This document shows, in pieces, positions 1 through 12,895 of a stretch of 64,000 nucleotides of DNA. The position numbers were made by a program, and so were the translations under genes. Location of the stretch: contig JAPDOI010001449.1 in NCBI GenBank assembly GCA_029168955.1, positions 62,001-126,000 on the forward strand, in the 5' to 3' direction. Under the pieces are notes generated by a model, which saw only the letters and a program-made list of their open reading frames with translations, ran no database searches and had not been told where the DNA came from. The DNA is from Aplectana chamaeleonis (Eukaryota; Nematoda; Chromadorea; Rhabditida; Cosmocercidae). The stretch's first letter is position 1, and every line of letters begins with the position of its first letter.

Positions 1-720
1 AATTGAGCTAGGAAGCTCATTTTTGGACAGGAGGCTGGAAATGAAAGCAGGTCGCTCCTGTTTCAATTTCAACTCGATTAATTCACTTTGAAGGGTACCT
101 CAAAATCGTGAGTTTGCATACTAAATTAGCCGTGGAGCACGATATCTGCATTGACATGCTACGGCTGGGGAGACCAGGGTGCGTGGTTGCATCTGCAGTC
201 AATCAACACAGGTCGTTCTAGTAAGTACTGAACTTGTCAGAATTCATACACATGACACGTCATCGATCGATAATCAACATTATCGATTTTCGAGCTTATT
301 GCACAAAATGCGGCCGGTAGTGGTGATTGTTGATGGGTGTGGACCTCTTGGTTGGGGAATTTACCTCATCAGATATTATCGATTATTACCAATCAATAAT
401 ATCGATTTTTTGGTCTGCTGCACAAAATGCGGCAATGAGTGTTGATTGTTGCTGGCTATGAGTAATTTGTTTGGGAAATTCTAATCATCACGTAATATTT
501 GAAAAAGCAGTTTTCATTCGATTGAAAAGAGCGTAAAAAGTTGGTGCAACCATCAAAAAAAAATAGCCCGGAATGGTTCCCTGAGATTCGAGGAAAATCT
601 TGTTGGAAAACTCAAAATTAAAGTAGGAAGCTCATCTTTGAGCAAGGATCTAGAAGTTGGTGCAGCTCGCTCCTATTCAGTTTTGGAGTCGAAAGCTCAA
701 TTTTGCCGGAACTCAAAATT
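1..720. repeat. Diverged direct repeats, AT-rich
   Basis: A segment at about 1-90 recurs in diverged form at about 615-695; both hold a GGAAGCTCAT core followed by GCTCGCTCCT or a close variant. Between them, a stretch of about 119 bp is tandemly duplicated (271-370 and 391-490), with a shared TGCACAAAATGCGGC core. No coding signal is seen. It is probably an old dispersed repeat; the family is not recognised. Confidence 0.5.
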
Positions 721-952
721 GAAACAGTATTTTTGCGTTTTATGAGTGAAAATGATAGGACTAGAACAATGATAGAATTTTCTTCTTTTTTTCTGGATAT
801 GAATTGTTTCGCCCCTGTGTTCGAAGTTTTTATTTATTTATTTAAGTTGAAAGGTTGGGTTTGAAGTTCGTTGAAGTTGAGTTCAAAGGCAGGCCAAAAC
901 ATGTAAAGTTTTATTATAAACCATCCAACTTTCGCAAATCCGTAGAAATAAA
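721..952. other. No feature recognised
   Basis: AT-rich DNA with a short ATTT-type run near 830-845. I see no gene and no repeat shared with the rest of the window. Confidence 0.5.
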
Positions 953-1025
953 CTATTGACAATCAACACAGTTGATGATAAGCTTCCGCCCAAGACGCCC
1001 AGCGCCCTCTTTGAGACGGAAGTAG

Positions 1026-1139
1026 GGTTTCAGGAGTGGGCAGGACGCCGTGGGATGTGTACGGGACCCCATTCGTTGTGTGCAGGACGCCTTGATAAGT
1101 GCATTGGACCCCACTGGGAGTGCGCAGGTCGCTTCTGAA
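1026..1139 (+). repeat. Relic of the 42-bp GTGTGCAGGAC satellite
   Basis: Two full and one partial unit of exactly 42 bp can be read, each opening with GTGNGCAGG and carrying a second half like GTGTACGGGACC. This is the period and motif of the array at 46830-48412, so it is a remote, diverged fragment of that satellite. It abuts a stretch starting AGGCACAGTCCAACC, which resembles the end of a TTAA-type element. Confidence 0.65.
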
Positions 1140-1200
1140 AGGCACAGTCCAACCCCAGGGGTAAAAATTGATATTCTGGTCCGCCCACCAAGAATGTTAT
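1139..1200 (+). mobile_element. Truncated end of a TTAA-type element
   Basis: The sequence AGGCACAGTCCAACC followed by a CAGGGG-like segment matches the ends of the elements at 14749 and 30631. The TTAA and the rest of the element are missing. It directly follows the satellite relic. Confidence 0.45.
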
Positions 1201-1334
1201 TTGGGGCGTTGAACACAATTATGAAAATCGTTTTCAGGCTTCCGGTAGATTACGGAAGCTAACAACCGGAAGATCATAAACGAACTTTTTGCCTTATTTC
1301 TCAAAGGGAACCTTTGTTAAAACAAAATGAAGTC

Positions 1335-1980
1335 TGTAACTGTTTTGCTTCGCTACATAGGGGTTATGACTTGGCATTGAAGAACTCGTGAGAATCTAGT
1401 TAAAAGAAGTGAAATGCTTCTTGTGTATGATTTGGCACTCGGAGGAAATGCTAAAAAGCTAGTGAAATGATGGATCATTGATTCGGCCGTGCACTTGTTT
1501 AATAAGCAACAAAAATTGAGAGTAGCATTTAAAAAACAAATCACACCCGTAATTTCTCCAATCAAGCTAATATTTACAGCCTAGCTTCGCGAAGCTGAGA
1601 ATCAAGTTTGGCGTTCACCAAAAATTCAGAAATGCCTAATTTTGAATATTACTGATTTCTTCATGTCTGTATATTCGCTAGCGGATAAGTAATGAGCCAC
1701 ATTTGTATCAGAAACAATATTTATTAAATTCGAAAATAATTGCAGTCACACAAAGATATATGGGTGCTCAGTAAGACGGGTGTGATTTGGTTTCTCAATG
1801 CTACTCTCAATTTATGCTGTTTATTAAACAAGTGCACGGCCAAATCAATGGTCCATCATTTCACTTTCTTTTTATCATTTCCTCCGAGTGCCAAATCGTA
1901 CACAAAGAGTATTTCATTTCATTTAACAAGATTCTCAAGATTTCTTCATAACCCTTTTGTAGCGAAGCAAAACAATTACA
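1335..1980. mobile_element. Foldback element, 0.65 kb
   Basis: The arms 1335-1550 and 1776-1980 are imperfect reverse complements over about 205 bp. Both ends carry GTAGCGAAGCAAAACA or its complement, and both inner edges carry ACGGGTGTGATTT or its complement. There is no transposase. It looks like a non-autonomous palindromic DNA element; the family was not identified. Confidence 0.75.
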
Positions 1981-2400
1981 AAGTATAGCATCCGAAAACG
2001 CATTTCTTTCTCTATCTAATGCTCTTGAAGTATTGAAACACCAAATCTTTCGATGTTAACGAAGCATTTGGCATTACAGTGAATTAGATGAACGGAGAAA
2101 AATAGGTTCGCGAGAAATAATCATTGGGTTGAATTTTGTTTTTTTACAAGACTTACTGCTCATGCAATTTGTCTTTTACGCACACTTTCTGACACCACAC
2201 TTCATGTACATACATACAAGTGCTATGAAGCGCTCCCTGTTCAACGATACTTATTTTGCAAGTTATCGACTACATTTTCAGAATCGAAAGGTTTTAACAT
2301 CGTGTTGCAGAGTGACTATTATATATGTTCCGCTTTTTGAGATGCCGGTAGAAATCCAGAAGTAGACATACCTAGAACAATAAAGTTGTAACTGAATGCC
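1981..2400. other. No feature recognised
   Basis: AT-rich DNA without repeats shared elsewhere in the window. The short open frames here have no recognisable protein features. Confidence 0.4.
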
Positions 2401-2410
2401 AACAAAATCG

Positions 2411-2433
2411 CTCCAGCCGCGAAGCGGCTGGAG
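2411..2433. repeat. Perfect 10-bp hairpin
   Basis: CTCCAGCCGC and GCGGCTGGAG are separated by three bases (GAA). This is a compact GC-rich stem in AT-rich surroundings. No T-run follows, and its role is unknown. Confidence 0.5.
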
Positions 2434-2635
2434 AGGTTTGGTTTTGCCTAGGCCTTGTGATCACTTAGAATTTTATAAAATAGTTTATAGAATCTTTGAA
2501 ACAAAATTTCTGAAGATTTCCTTCTGGATATAAGCGAAGGGGTCCAGAAGACACCTGCTGTCCGAATTTCAGCAAAATCGCTTCACAAATAACAAAGTTG
2601 TGAGCCCGAAAGCTTAAGAAAATTTCATGGTGTGC

Positions 2636-2690
2636 GCCGTAGGCCGTGAGCCGTAGGCCGTAGGCCGTGGGCCGTGGGCCGTGGGCCGTC
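2636..2690. repeat. 7-bp tandem repeat (GCCGTRG)n
   Basis: About eight consecutive heptamers vary between GCCGTAG, GCCGTGA and GCCGTGG. It is a minisatellite just upstream of the large satellite. Confidence 0.7.
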
Positions 2691-2810
2691 ACGCTTTTCA
2701 GTCCTCACTGCTAATAGCCACTGCCAATGGTCTCAAGCAATCAACGGCAGACAGGTAAGTTGGTAGGAGGTACGTAGGCTGGTAATTAACCGATTTGTAG
2801 GTGAGGGGGG

Positions 2811-5170
2811 ATTCTGATGACGTCATCGGGACGTCGTGAAAAGTGCCTCGAATTTCTGATGACGTCATCGGGACGTCGTGAGAGTGCTTCGGGCTTCTGA
2901 TGAGGTCATGGGGACGTCGTGAAAAGTGCTTCGGGCTTCTGATGACGTCATCGGGACGTCGTGAAAAGTGCCTCGAGTTTCTGATGACGTCATCGGGACG
3001 TCGTGAGAGTGCTTCGGGCTTCTGATGAGGTCATGGGGACGTCGTGAAAAGTGCTTCGGGCTTCTGATGACGTCATCGGGACGTCGTGAAAAGTGCTTCG
3101 GGCTTCTGATGACGTCATCGGGACGTCGTGAAAAGTGCCTCGAGTTTCTGATGACGTCATCGGGACGTCGTGAGAGTGCTTCGGGCTTCTGATGAGGTCA
3201 TGGGGACGTCGTGAGAGTGCTTCGGGCTTCTGATGACGTCATCGGGACGTCGTGAAAGTGCTTCGGGCTTCTGATGACGTCATCGGGACGTCGTGAAAAG
3301 TGCTTCGGGCTTCTGATGACGTCATCGGGACGTCGTGAAAAGTGCCTCGAGTTTCTGATGACGTCATCGGGACGTCGTGAGAGTGCTTCGGGCTTCTGAT
3401 GAGGTCATGGGGACGTCGTGAAAAGTGCTTCAGGCTTCTGATGACGTCATCGGGACGTCGTGAAAAGTGCTTCGGGCTTCTGATGACGTCATCGGGACGT
3501 CGTGAGAGTGCTTCGGGCTTCTGATGACGTCATCGGGACGTCGTGAAAGTGCTTCGGGCTTCTGATGACGTCATCGGGACGTCGTGAGAGTGCTTCGGGC
3601 TTCTGATGGCGTCATCGGGACGTCGTGAAAAGTGCTTCGGGCTTCTGATGACGTCATGGGGACGTCGTGAAAAGTGCTTCGGGCTTCTTATAACGTCATC
3701 GGGACGTCGTGAGAGTGCTTCGGGCTTCTGATGACGTCATCGGGACGTCGTGAAAAGTGCTTCGGGCTTCTGATGACGTCATCGGGACGTCGTGAAAGTG
3801 CTTCGGGCTTCTAATGACGTCATCGGGACGCCGTGAAAAGTGCTTCGGGCTTCTGATGACGTCATCGGGACGTCGTGAAAGTGCTTCGGGCTTCTGATGA
3901 CGTCATCGGGACGTAGTGAAAAGTGCTTCGGGCTCCTGATGACGTCATCGGGACGTCGTGAAAGTGCTTCGGGCTTCTGATGACGTCATCGGGACGTAGT
4001 GAAAAGTGCTTCGGGCTTCTGATGAGGTCATGGGGACGTCGTGAGAGTGCTTCGGGCTTCTGATGACGTCATCGGGACGTCGTGAAAAGTGCTTCGGGCT
4101 TCTGATGACGTCATCGGGACGTCGTGAAAGTGCTTCGGGCTTCTGATGACGTCATCAGGACGCCGTGAAAAGTGCTTCGGGCTTCTGATGACGTCATCGG
4201 GACGTCGTGAAAGTGCTTCGGGCTTCTGATGACGTCATCGGGACGTCGTGAAAAGTGCTTCGGGCTTCTGATGACGTCATCGGGACGTCGTGAAAGTGCT
4301 TCGGGCTTCTGATGACGTCATCGGGACGTAGTGAAAAGTGCTTCGGGCTCCTGATGACGTCATCGGGACGTCGTGAAAAGTGCTTCGGGCTTCTGATGAC
4401 GTCATCGGGACGTCGTGAGAGTGCTTCGGGCTTCTGATGAGGTCATGGGGACGTCGTGAGAGTGCTTCGGGCTTCTGATGACGTCATCGGGACGTCGTGA
4501 AAAGTGCTTCGGGCTTCTGATGACGTCATCGGGACGTCGTGAAAGTGCTTCGGGCTTCTGATGACGTCATCGGGACGCCGTGAAAAGTGCTTCGGGCTTC
4601 TGATGACGTCATCGGGACGTCGTGAAAGTGCTTCGGGCTTCTGATGACGTCATCGGGACGTCGTGAAAGTGCTTCGGGCTTCTGATGACGTCATCGGGAC
4701 GTCGTGAAAAGTGCTTCGGGCTTCTGACGACGTCATCGGGACGTCGTGAAAGTGCTTCGGGTTTCTGATGACGTCATCGGGACGTCGTGAAAAGTGCTTC
4801 GGGCTTCTTATGACGTCATCGGGACGTCGTGAAAGTGCTTCGGGCTTCTGATGACGTCATCGGGACGTCGTGAGAGTGCTTCGGGCTTCTGATGACGTCA
4901 TCGGGACGTCGTGAAAGTGCTTCGGGCTTCTGATGACGTCATCGAGACGTCGTGAAAGTGCTTCCGGGCTTCTGACGACGTCATCGGGACGTCGTGAAAG
5001 TGCTTCGGGTTTCTGATGACGTCATCGGGACGTCGTGAAAAGTGCTTCGGGCTTCTTATGACGTCATCGGGACGTCGTGAAAGTGCTTCGGGCTTCTGAT
5101 GACGTCATCGGGACGTCGTAAAATTGCCTCGAGTTTCTGATGACGTCATTGGGACGTCGTGAAAAGTGCG
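2811..5170. repeat. 40-42-bp CRE-palindrome satellite, ~57 copies
   Basis: A tandem array of 40-42-bp units, most reading TTCTGATGACGTCATCGGGA and then ACGTCGTGA, a short A/G spacer, and GTGCTTCGGGC. Length varies through one or two bases in the spacer (GAAAAG, GAAAG or GAGAG). Most units carry the 12-bp perfect palindrome GATGACGTCATC, which contains TGACGTCA, the consensus cAMP-response element. A recurring variant has GAGGTCATGGGG instead and breaks the palindrome. Early in the array variants recur in the order CTCGAGTTT unit, GAGAG unit, GAGGTCATGG unit, which suggests a higher-order repeat. It probably lies in an intron of the ABCG gene, if that gene begins left of the window. Confidence 0.95.
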
Positions 5171-8100
5171 GGCCTACCCCAGACGGGGGGGGGCACTCAA
5201 GATTCAAGTTAGAAATGGAATGAACCACCGATCTATAACGCTATCTATCAAAGTATTTCTACACAACTTCATCAACAACAATGACTGATAGCAGCATCAA
5301 GCACCTTTTATCAAGGTTTCCATTCATTTTCATGAGAAAGTCGTGGGCGCCCCCCCCCCGGCTAGGATAGTCCCAAGAGGGCTTCGGGGTTCGGATGAGG
5401 TCATGGGGACATCGTGAGAAGTGCGGGACTATCCTAGACGGGGGGGGGGGGCAGTCAAGATTCAAGTCAGAAATGGAATGAACCACCGATCTATAACGCT
5501 ATCTATCAAAGTATTTCTACACAACTTCATCAACAACAATGACTGATAGCAGCATCAAGCACCTTTATCAAGGTTTCCATTCATTTTCTGGAGAAAGTCG
5601 TGGGTGCCCCGTCTAGGATAGTCCCAAGAGTGCTTCGGGCTTCTGATGACGTCATCGGGACATCGTGAGAAGTGCGGGACTATCCTAGACGGCACTCAAG
5701 ATTCAAGTCAGAAATGGAATGAACCACCGATCTATAACGCTATCTATCAAAATATTTCTACACAACTTCATCAACAACAATGACTGATAGCAGCATCAAG
5801 CACCTTTTATCAAGGTTTCCATTCATTTTCATGAGAAAGTCGTGGGCGCCCCGTCTAGGATAGTCCCAAGAGTGCTTCGGGCTTCTGATGACGTCATCGG
5901 GACATCGTGAGAAGTGCGGGACTATCCTAGACGGGGGGGGGGGACTCAAGAGTCAAGTCAGAAATGGAATGAACCACCGATCTATAACGCTATCTATCAA
6001 AGTATTTCTACACAACTTCATCAACAACAATGACTGATAGCAGCATCAAGCACCTTTTATCAAGGTTTCCATTCATTTTCTGGAGAAAGTCGTGGGTGCC
6101 CCCCCCCCGTCTAGGATAGTCCCAAGAGTGCTTCGGGCTTCTGATGACGTCATCGGGACATCGTGGGAAGGGCGGGACTATCCCTGAACGGGGGGCACTC
6201 AAGATTCAAGTCAGAAATGGAATGAACCACCGATCTATAACGCTATCTATCAAAATATTTCTACACAACTTCATCAACAACAATGACTGATAGCAGCATC
6301 AAGCATCTTTTATCAAGGTTTCCATTCATTTTCATGAGAAAGTCGTGGGTGCCCCCCCCCCGTCTAGGATAGTCCCAAGAGTGCTTCGGGCTTCTGATGA
6401 CGTCATCGGGACATCGTGAGAAGTGCGGGACTATCCTAGACGGGGGGGGGGCACTCAAGATTCAAGTCAGAAATGGAATGAACCACCGATCTATAACGCT
6501 ATCAATCAAAGTATCTCTACACAACTTCATCAACAACAATGACTGATAGCAGCATCAAGCACCTTTTATCAAGGTTTCCATTCATTTTCTTGAGAAAGTC
6601 GTGGGTGCCCCGTCTAGGATAGTCCCAAGAGTGCTTCGGGCTTCTGATGACGTCATCGGGACATCGTGAGAAGTGCGGGACTATCCTGAACAGGGGGCAC
6701 TCAAGATTCAAGTCAGAAATGGAATGAACCACCGATCTATAACGCTATCTATCAAAGTATTTCTACACAACTTCATCAACAACAAAGACTGATAGCAGCA
6801 TCAAGCATCTTTTATCAAGGTTTCCATTCATTTTCATGAGAAAGTCGTGGGTGCCCCCGTCTAGGATAGTCCCAAGAGTGCTTCGGGCTTCTGATGACGT
6901 CATCGGGACATCGTGAGAAGTGCGGGACTATCCTAGACGGGGCACTCAAGATTCAAGTCAGAAATGGAATGAACCACCGATCTATAACGCTATCTATCAA
7001 AGTATTTCTACACAACTTCATCAACAACAATGACTGATAGCAGCATCAAGCATCTTTTATCAAGGTTTCCATTCATTTTCATGAGAAAGTCGTGGGTGCC
7101 CCCGTCTAGATAGTCCCAAGAGTGGTTCGGGCTTCTGATGCCGCCACCGGGACATCGTGAGAAGTGCGGGACTATCCTAGACGGGGGGGGGCACTCAAGA
7201 TTCAAGTCAGAAATGGAATGAACCACCGATCTACAACGCTATCTATCAAAGTATTTCTACACAACTTCATCAACAACAATGACTGATAGCAGCATCAAGC
7301 ACCTTTTATCAAGGTTTCCATTCATTTTCATGAGAAAGTCGTGGGTGCCCCGTCTAGGATAGTCCCAAGAGTGCTTCGGGCTTCTGATGACGTCATCGGG
7401 ACATCGTGAGAAGTGCGGGACTATCCTAGACGGGGGCACTCAAGATTCAAGTCAGAAATGGAATGAACCACCGATCTATAACGCTATCAATCAAAGTATC
7501 TCTACACAACTTCATCAACAACAATGACTGATAGCAGCATCAAGCACCTTTATCAAGGTTTCCATTCATTTTCATGAGAAAGTCGTGGGTGCCCCGTCTA
7601 GGATAGTCCCAAGAGTGCTTCGGGCTTCTGATGACGTCATCGGGACATCGTGAAAAGTGCGGGACTATCCTAGACGGGGCACTCAAGATTCAAGTCAGAA
7701 ATGGAATGAACCACCGATCTATAACGCTATCAATCAAAGTATCTCTACACAACTTCATCAACAACAATGACTGATAGCAGCATCAAGCACCTTTATCAAG
7801 GTTTCCATTCATTTTCATGAGAAAGTCGTGGGTGCCCCCGTCTAGGAGAGTCCCAAGAGTGCTTCGGGCTTCTGATGACGTCATCGGGACATCGTGAGAA
7901 GTGCGGGACTATCCTAGACGGGGGCACTCAAGATTCAAGTCAGAAATGGAATGACTCACCGATCTATAACGCTATCAATCAAAGTATCTCTACACAACTT
8001 CATCAACAACAATGACTGATAGCAGCATCAAGCACCTTTTATCAAAGGTTTCCATTCATTTTCTGGAGAAAGTCGTGGGTGCCCCGTCTAGGATAGTCCC

Positions 8101-11100
8101 AAGAGTGCTTCGGGCTTCTGATGACGTCATCGGGACATCGTGAGAAGTGCGGGACTATCCTAGACGGGCACTCAAGATTCAAGTCAGAAATGGAATGAAC
8201 CACCGATCTATAACGCTATCAATCAAAGTATCTCTACACAACTTCATCAACAACAATGACTGATAGCAGCATCAAGCACCTTTTATCAAGGTTTCCATTC
8301 ATTTTCATGAGAAAGTCGTGGGTGCCCCCCCCGTCTAGGATAGTCCCAAGAGTGCTTCGGGCTTCTGATGACGTCATCGGGACATCGTGAAAAGTGCGGG
8401 ACTATCCTAGACGGGGGGGGGGGCACTCAAGATTCAAGTCAGAAATGGAATGAACCACCGATCTATAACGCTATCAATCAAAGTATCTCTACACAACTTC
8501 ATCAACAACAATGACTGATAGCAGCATCAAGCACCTTTTATCAAGGTTTCCATTCATTTTCATGAGAAAGTCGTGGGTGCCCCCCCCTCCGTCTAGGATA
8601 GTCCCAAGAGTGCTTCGGGCTTCTGATGACGTCATCGGGACATCGTGAGAAGTGCGGGACTATCCTAGACGGGGGGGGGCACTCAAGATTTAAGTCAGAA
8701 ATGGAATGAACCACCGATCTATAACGCTATCAATCAAAGTATTTCTACACAACTTCATCAACAACAATGACTGATAGCAGCATCAAGCACCTTTTTATCA
8801 AGGTTTCCATTCATTTTCTGAGAAAGTCGTGGGTGCCCCCCGTCTAGGATAGTCCCAAGAGTGCTTCGGGCTTCTGATGACGTCATCGGGACATCGTGAG
8901 AAGTGCGGGACTATCCCCTAGACGGGGCACTCAAGATTTAAGTCAGAAATGGAATGAACCACCGATCTATAACGCTATCAATCAAAGTATTTCTACACAA
9001 CTTCATCAACAACAATGACTGATAGCAGCATCAAGCACCTTTTATCAAGGTTTCCATTCATTTTCATGAGAAAGTCGTGGGTGCCTCCGTCTAGGATAGT
9101 CCCAAGAGTGCTTCGGGCTTCTGATGACGTCATCGGGACATCGTGAGAAGTGCGGGACTATCCTAGACGGGGGGGGGGCACTCAAGATTTAAGTCAGAAA
9201 TGGAATGAACCACCGATCTATAACGCTATCAATCAAAGTATTTCTACACAACTTCATCAACAACAATGACTGATAGCAGCATCAAGCACCTTTTATCAAG
9301 GTTTCCATTCATTTTCTGGAGAAAGTCGTGGTGCCCCCCCGTCTAGTGATAGTCCCAAGAGTGCTTCGGGCTTCTGATGACGTCATCGGGACATCGTGAG
9401 AAGTGCGGGACTATCCTAGACGGGGGGGGCACTCAAGATTTAAGTCAGAAATGGAGTGAACCACCGATCTATAACGCTATCAATCAAAGTATCTCTACAC
9501 AACTTCATCAACAACAATGACTGATAGCAGCATCAAGCACTTTTTATCAAGGTTTCCATTCATTTTCATGAGAAAGTCGTGGGTGCCCCGTCTAGGATAG
9601 CCCCAAGAGTGCTTCGGGCTTCCGATGACGTCATCGGGACATCGTGAGAAGTGCGGGACTATCCTAGACGAGGGGGGGCACTCAAGATTCAAGTCAGAAA
9701 TGGAATGAACCACCGATCTATAACGCTATCAATCAAAGTATTTCTACACAACTTCATGAACAACAATGACTGATAGCAGCATCAAGCACCTTTTATCAAG
9801 GTTTCCATTCATTTTCTGGAGAAAGTCGTGGGTGCCCCCCCCCGTCTAGGATAGTCCCAAGAGTGCTTCGGGCTTCTGATGACGTCATCGGGACATCGTG
9901 AGAAGTGCGGGACTATCCTAGACGGGGGTGGGGCACTCAAGATTTAAGTCAGAAATGGAATGAACCACCGATCTATAACGCTATCTATCAAAGTATTTCT
10001 ACACAACTTCATCAACAACAATGACTGATAGCAGCATCAAGCACCTTTATCAAGGTTTCCATTCATTTTCTGGAGAAAGTCGTAGGTGCCCCGTCTAGGA
10101 TAGTCCCAAGAGTGCTTCGGGCTTCTGATGACGTCATCGGGACATCGTGAGAAGTGCGGGACTATCCCAGACGGGCACTCAAGATTCAAGTCAGAAATGG
10201 AATGAACCACCGATCTATAACGCTATCAATCAAAGTATCTCTACACAACTTCATCAACAACAATGACTGATAGCAGCATCAAGCACCTTTTATCAAGGTT
10301 TCCATTCATTTTCATGAGAAAGTCGTGGGTGCCCCCCCCCGTCTAGGATAGTCCCAAGAGTGCTTCGGGCTTCTGATGACGTCATCGGGACATCGTGAGA
10401 AGTGCGGGACTATCCTAGACGGGGGGGGGGGGCACTCAAGATTCAAGTCAGAAATGGAATGAACCACCGATCTATAACGCTATCAATCAAAGTATCTCTA
10501 CACAACTTCATCAACAACAATGACTGATAGCAGCATCAAGCACCTTTTATCAAGGTTTCCATTCATTTTCGTGAGAAGGTCGTGGGTCCCCCCCCCAGTC
10601 TAGGATAGCCCCAAGAGTGCTTGGGGCTTCTGATGACGTCATCGGGACATCGTGAGAAGTGCGGGACTATCATAGACGGGGGTGGGGCACTCAAGATTTA
10701 AGTCAGAAATGGAATGAACCACCGATCTATAACGCTATCTATCAAAGTATTTCTACACAACTTCATCAACAACAATGACTGATAGCAGCATCAAGCACCT
10801 TTTATCAAGGTTTCCATTCATTTTCTGGAGAAAGTCGTGGGTGCCCCCCCCCCGTCTAGGATAGGCCCAAGAGTGCTTCGGGCTTCTGATGACGTCATCG
10901 GGACATCGTGGGAAGGGCGGGACTATCCTGAACGGGGTGGGGCACTCAAGATTTAAGTCAGAAATGGAATGAACCACCGATCTATAACGCTATCTATCAA
11001 AGTATTTCTACACAACTTCATCAACAACAATGACTGATAGCAGCATCAAGCACTTTTATCAAGGTTTCCATTCATTTTCATGAGAAAGTCGTGGGTGCCC

Positions 11101-12895
11101 CCCCCCCGTCTAGGATAGTCCCAAGAGTGCTTCGGGCTTCTGATGACGTCATCGGGACATCGTGAGAAGTGCGGGACTATCCTAGACGGGGGTGGGGCAC
11201 TCAAGATTTAAGTCAGAAATGGAATGAACCACCGATCTATAACGCTATCAATCAAAGTATTTCTACACAACTTCATCAACAACAATGACTGATAGCAGCA
11301 TCAAGCACCTTTTATCAAGGTTTCCATTCATTTTCTGGAGAAAGTCGTGGGTGCCCCCCCCCCGTCTAGGATAGTCCCAAGAGTGCTTCGGGCTTCTGAT
11401 GACGTCATCGGGACATCGTGAGAAGTGCGGGACTATCCTAGACGGGGGGGGCACTCAAGATTCAAGTCAGAAATGGAATGAACCACCGATCTATAACGCT
11501 ATCAATCAAAGTATCTCTACACAACTTCATCAACAACAATGACTGATAGCAGCATCAAGCACCTTTTATCAAGGTTTCCATTCATTTTCATGAGAAAGTC
11601 GTGGGTGCCCCCCCCCGTCTAGGATAGTCCCAAGAGTGCTTCGGGCTTCTGATGACGTCATCGGGACATCGTGAGAAGTGCGGGACTATCCTAGACGGGG
11701 GTGGGGCACTCAAGATTTAAGTCAGAAATGGAATGAACCACCGATCTATAACGCTATCAATCAAAGTATTTCTACACAACTTCATCAACAACAATGACTG
11801 ATAGCAGCATCAAGCACCTTTTATCAAGGTTTCCATTCATTTTCATGAGAAAGTCGTGGGTGCCCCCCCCCCGTCTAGGATAGTCCCAAGAGTGCTTCGG
11901 GCTTCTGATGACGTCATCGGGACATCGTGAGAAGTGCGGGACTATCCTAGACGGGGGGGCACTCAAGATTCAAGTCAGAAATGGAATGAACCACCGATCT
12001 ATAACGCTATCAATCAAAGTATTTCTACAGAGCTTTATCAACAACAATGAGTGATAGCAGCATCAAACATCTTTTATCAGGGTTTCCATTCATTTTCATG
12101 AGAAAGTCGTGGGTGCCCCCCCCCGTCTAGGATAGTCCCAAGAGTGCTTCGGGCTTCTGATGACGTCATCGGGACATCGTGAGAAGTGCGGGCCTCCCCC
12201 AGACGGGGGGGGGGCACTCAAGATTCAAGTCAGAAATGGAATGAACCACCGATCTATAACGCTATCAATCAAAGTATTTCTACAGAACTTCATCAACAAC
12301 AATGACTGATAGCAGCATCAAGCACCTTTTATCAAGGTTTCCATTCATTTTCATGAGAAAGTCGTGGGTGCCCGTCTAGGAGAGTCCCAAGAGTGCTTCG
12401 GGCTTCTGATGACGTCATCGGGACATCGTGAGAAGTGCGGGACTATCCTAGACGGGGGGGGGCACTCAAGATTCAAGTCAGAAATGGAATGAACCACCGA
12501 TCTATAACGCTATCAATCAAAGTATTTCTACAGAGCTTTATCAACAACAATGAGTGATAGCAGCATCAAACATCTTTTATCAGGGTTTCCATTCATTTTC
12601 ATGAGAAAGTCGTGGGTGCCCCCCCCGTCTAGGATAGTCCCAAGAGTGCTTCGGGCTTCTGATGACGTCATCGGGACATCGTGAGAAGTGCGGGCCTACC
12701 CCAGACGGGGGGGGGGCACTCAAGATTCAAGTCAGAAATGGAATGAACCACCGATCTATAACGCTATCAATCAAAGTATTTCTACAGAACTTCATCAACA
12801 ACAATGATTGATAGCAGCATCAAACATCTTTTATCAGGTTTTCCATTCATTTTCATGGCAAAATCGTGGGTGACCCCCCCCCCCCGTCTAGGATA
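5170..12895. repeat. ~250-bp composite satellite with hairpin cassette, ~31 copies
   Basis: About 31 head-to-tail units of roughly 245-257 bp, counted from the recurring ACTTCATCAACAACAATGAC segment. Each unit has three parts. One is a left inverted end, GACTATCCTAGACG plus a G-run. The second is a ~150-bp body running from CACTCAAGATT to AGTCGTGGGTG. The third is a C-run plus CGTCTAGGATAGTC. Between consecutive cassettes lies about one unit of the 42-bp satellite with its GATGACGTCATC palindrome. G- and C-runs vary from about 2 to 12 bases between copies. The short minus-strand frames of 60-75 codons in every unit are by-products of the repeat. The last four copies are more diverged, as expected at an array edge. 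Confidence 0.95.

Noticed and set aside
2411..2433. Hairpin as a transcription terminator
   Set aside because: Rho-independent terminators are bacterial; no T-run follows, and the window is eukaryotic.
5259..11966. Repeated minus-strand frames of 60-75 codons with the same C-terminus
   Set aside because: Each lies in one composite satellite unit; lengths depend on G/C-run lengths, and no start or splice context is conserved.
2811..12895. CRISPR-like appearance (regular repeats)
   Set aside because: Units are head-to-tail without unique spacers, there are no cas genes, and the DNA is eukaryotic.
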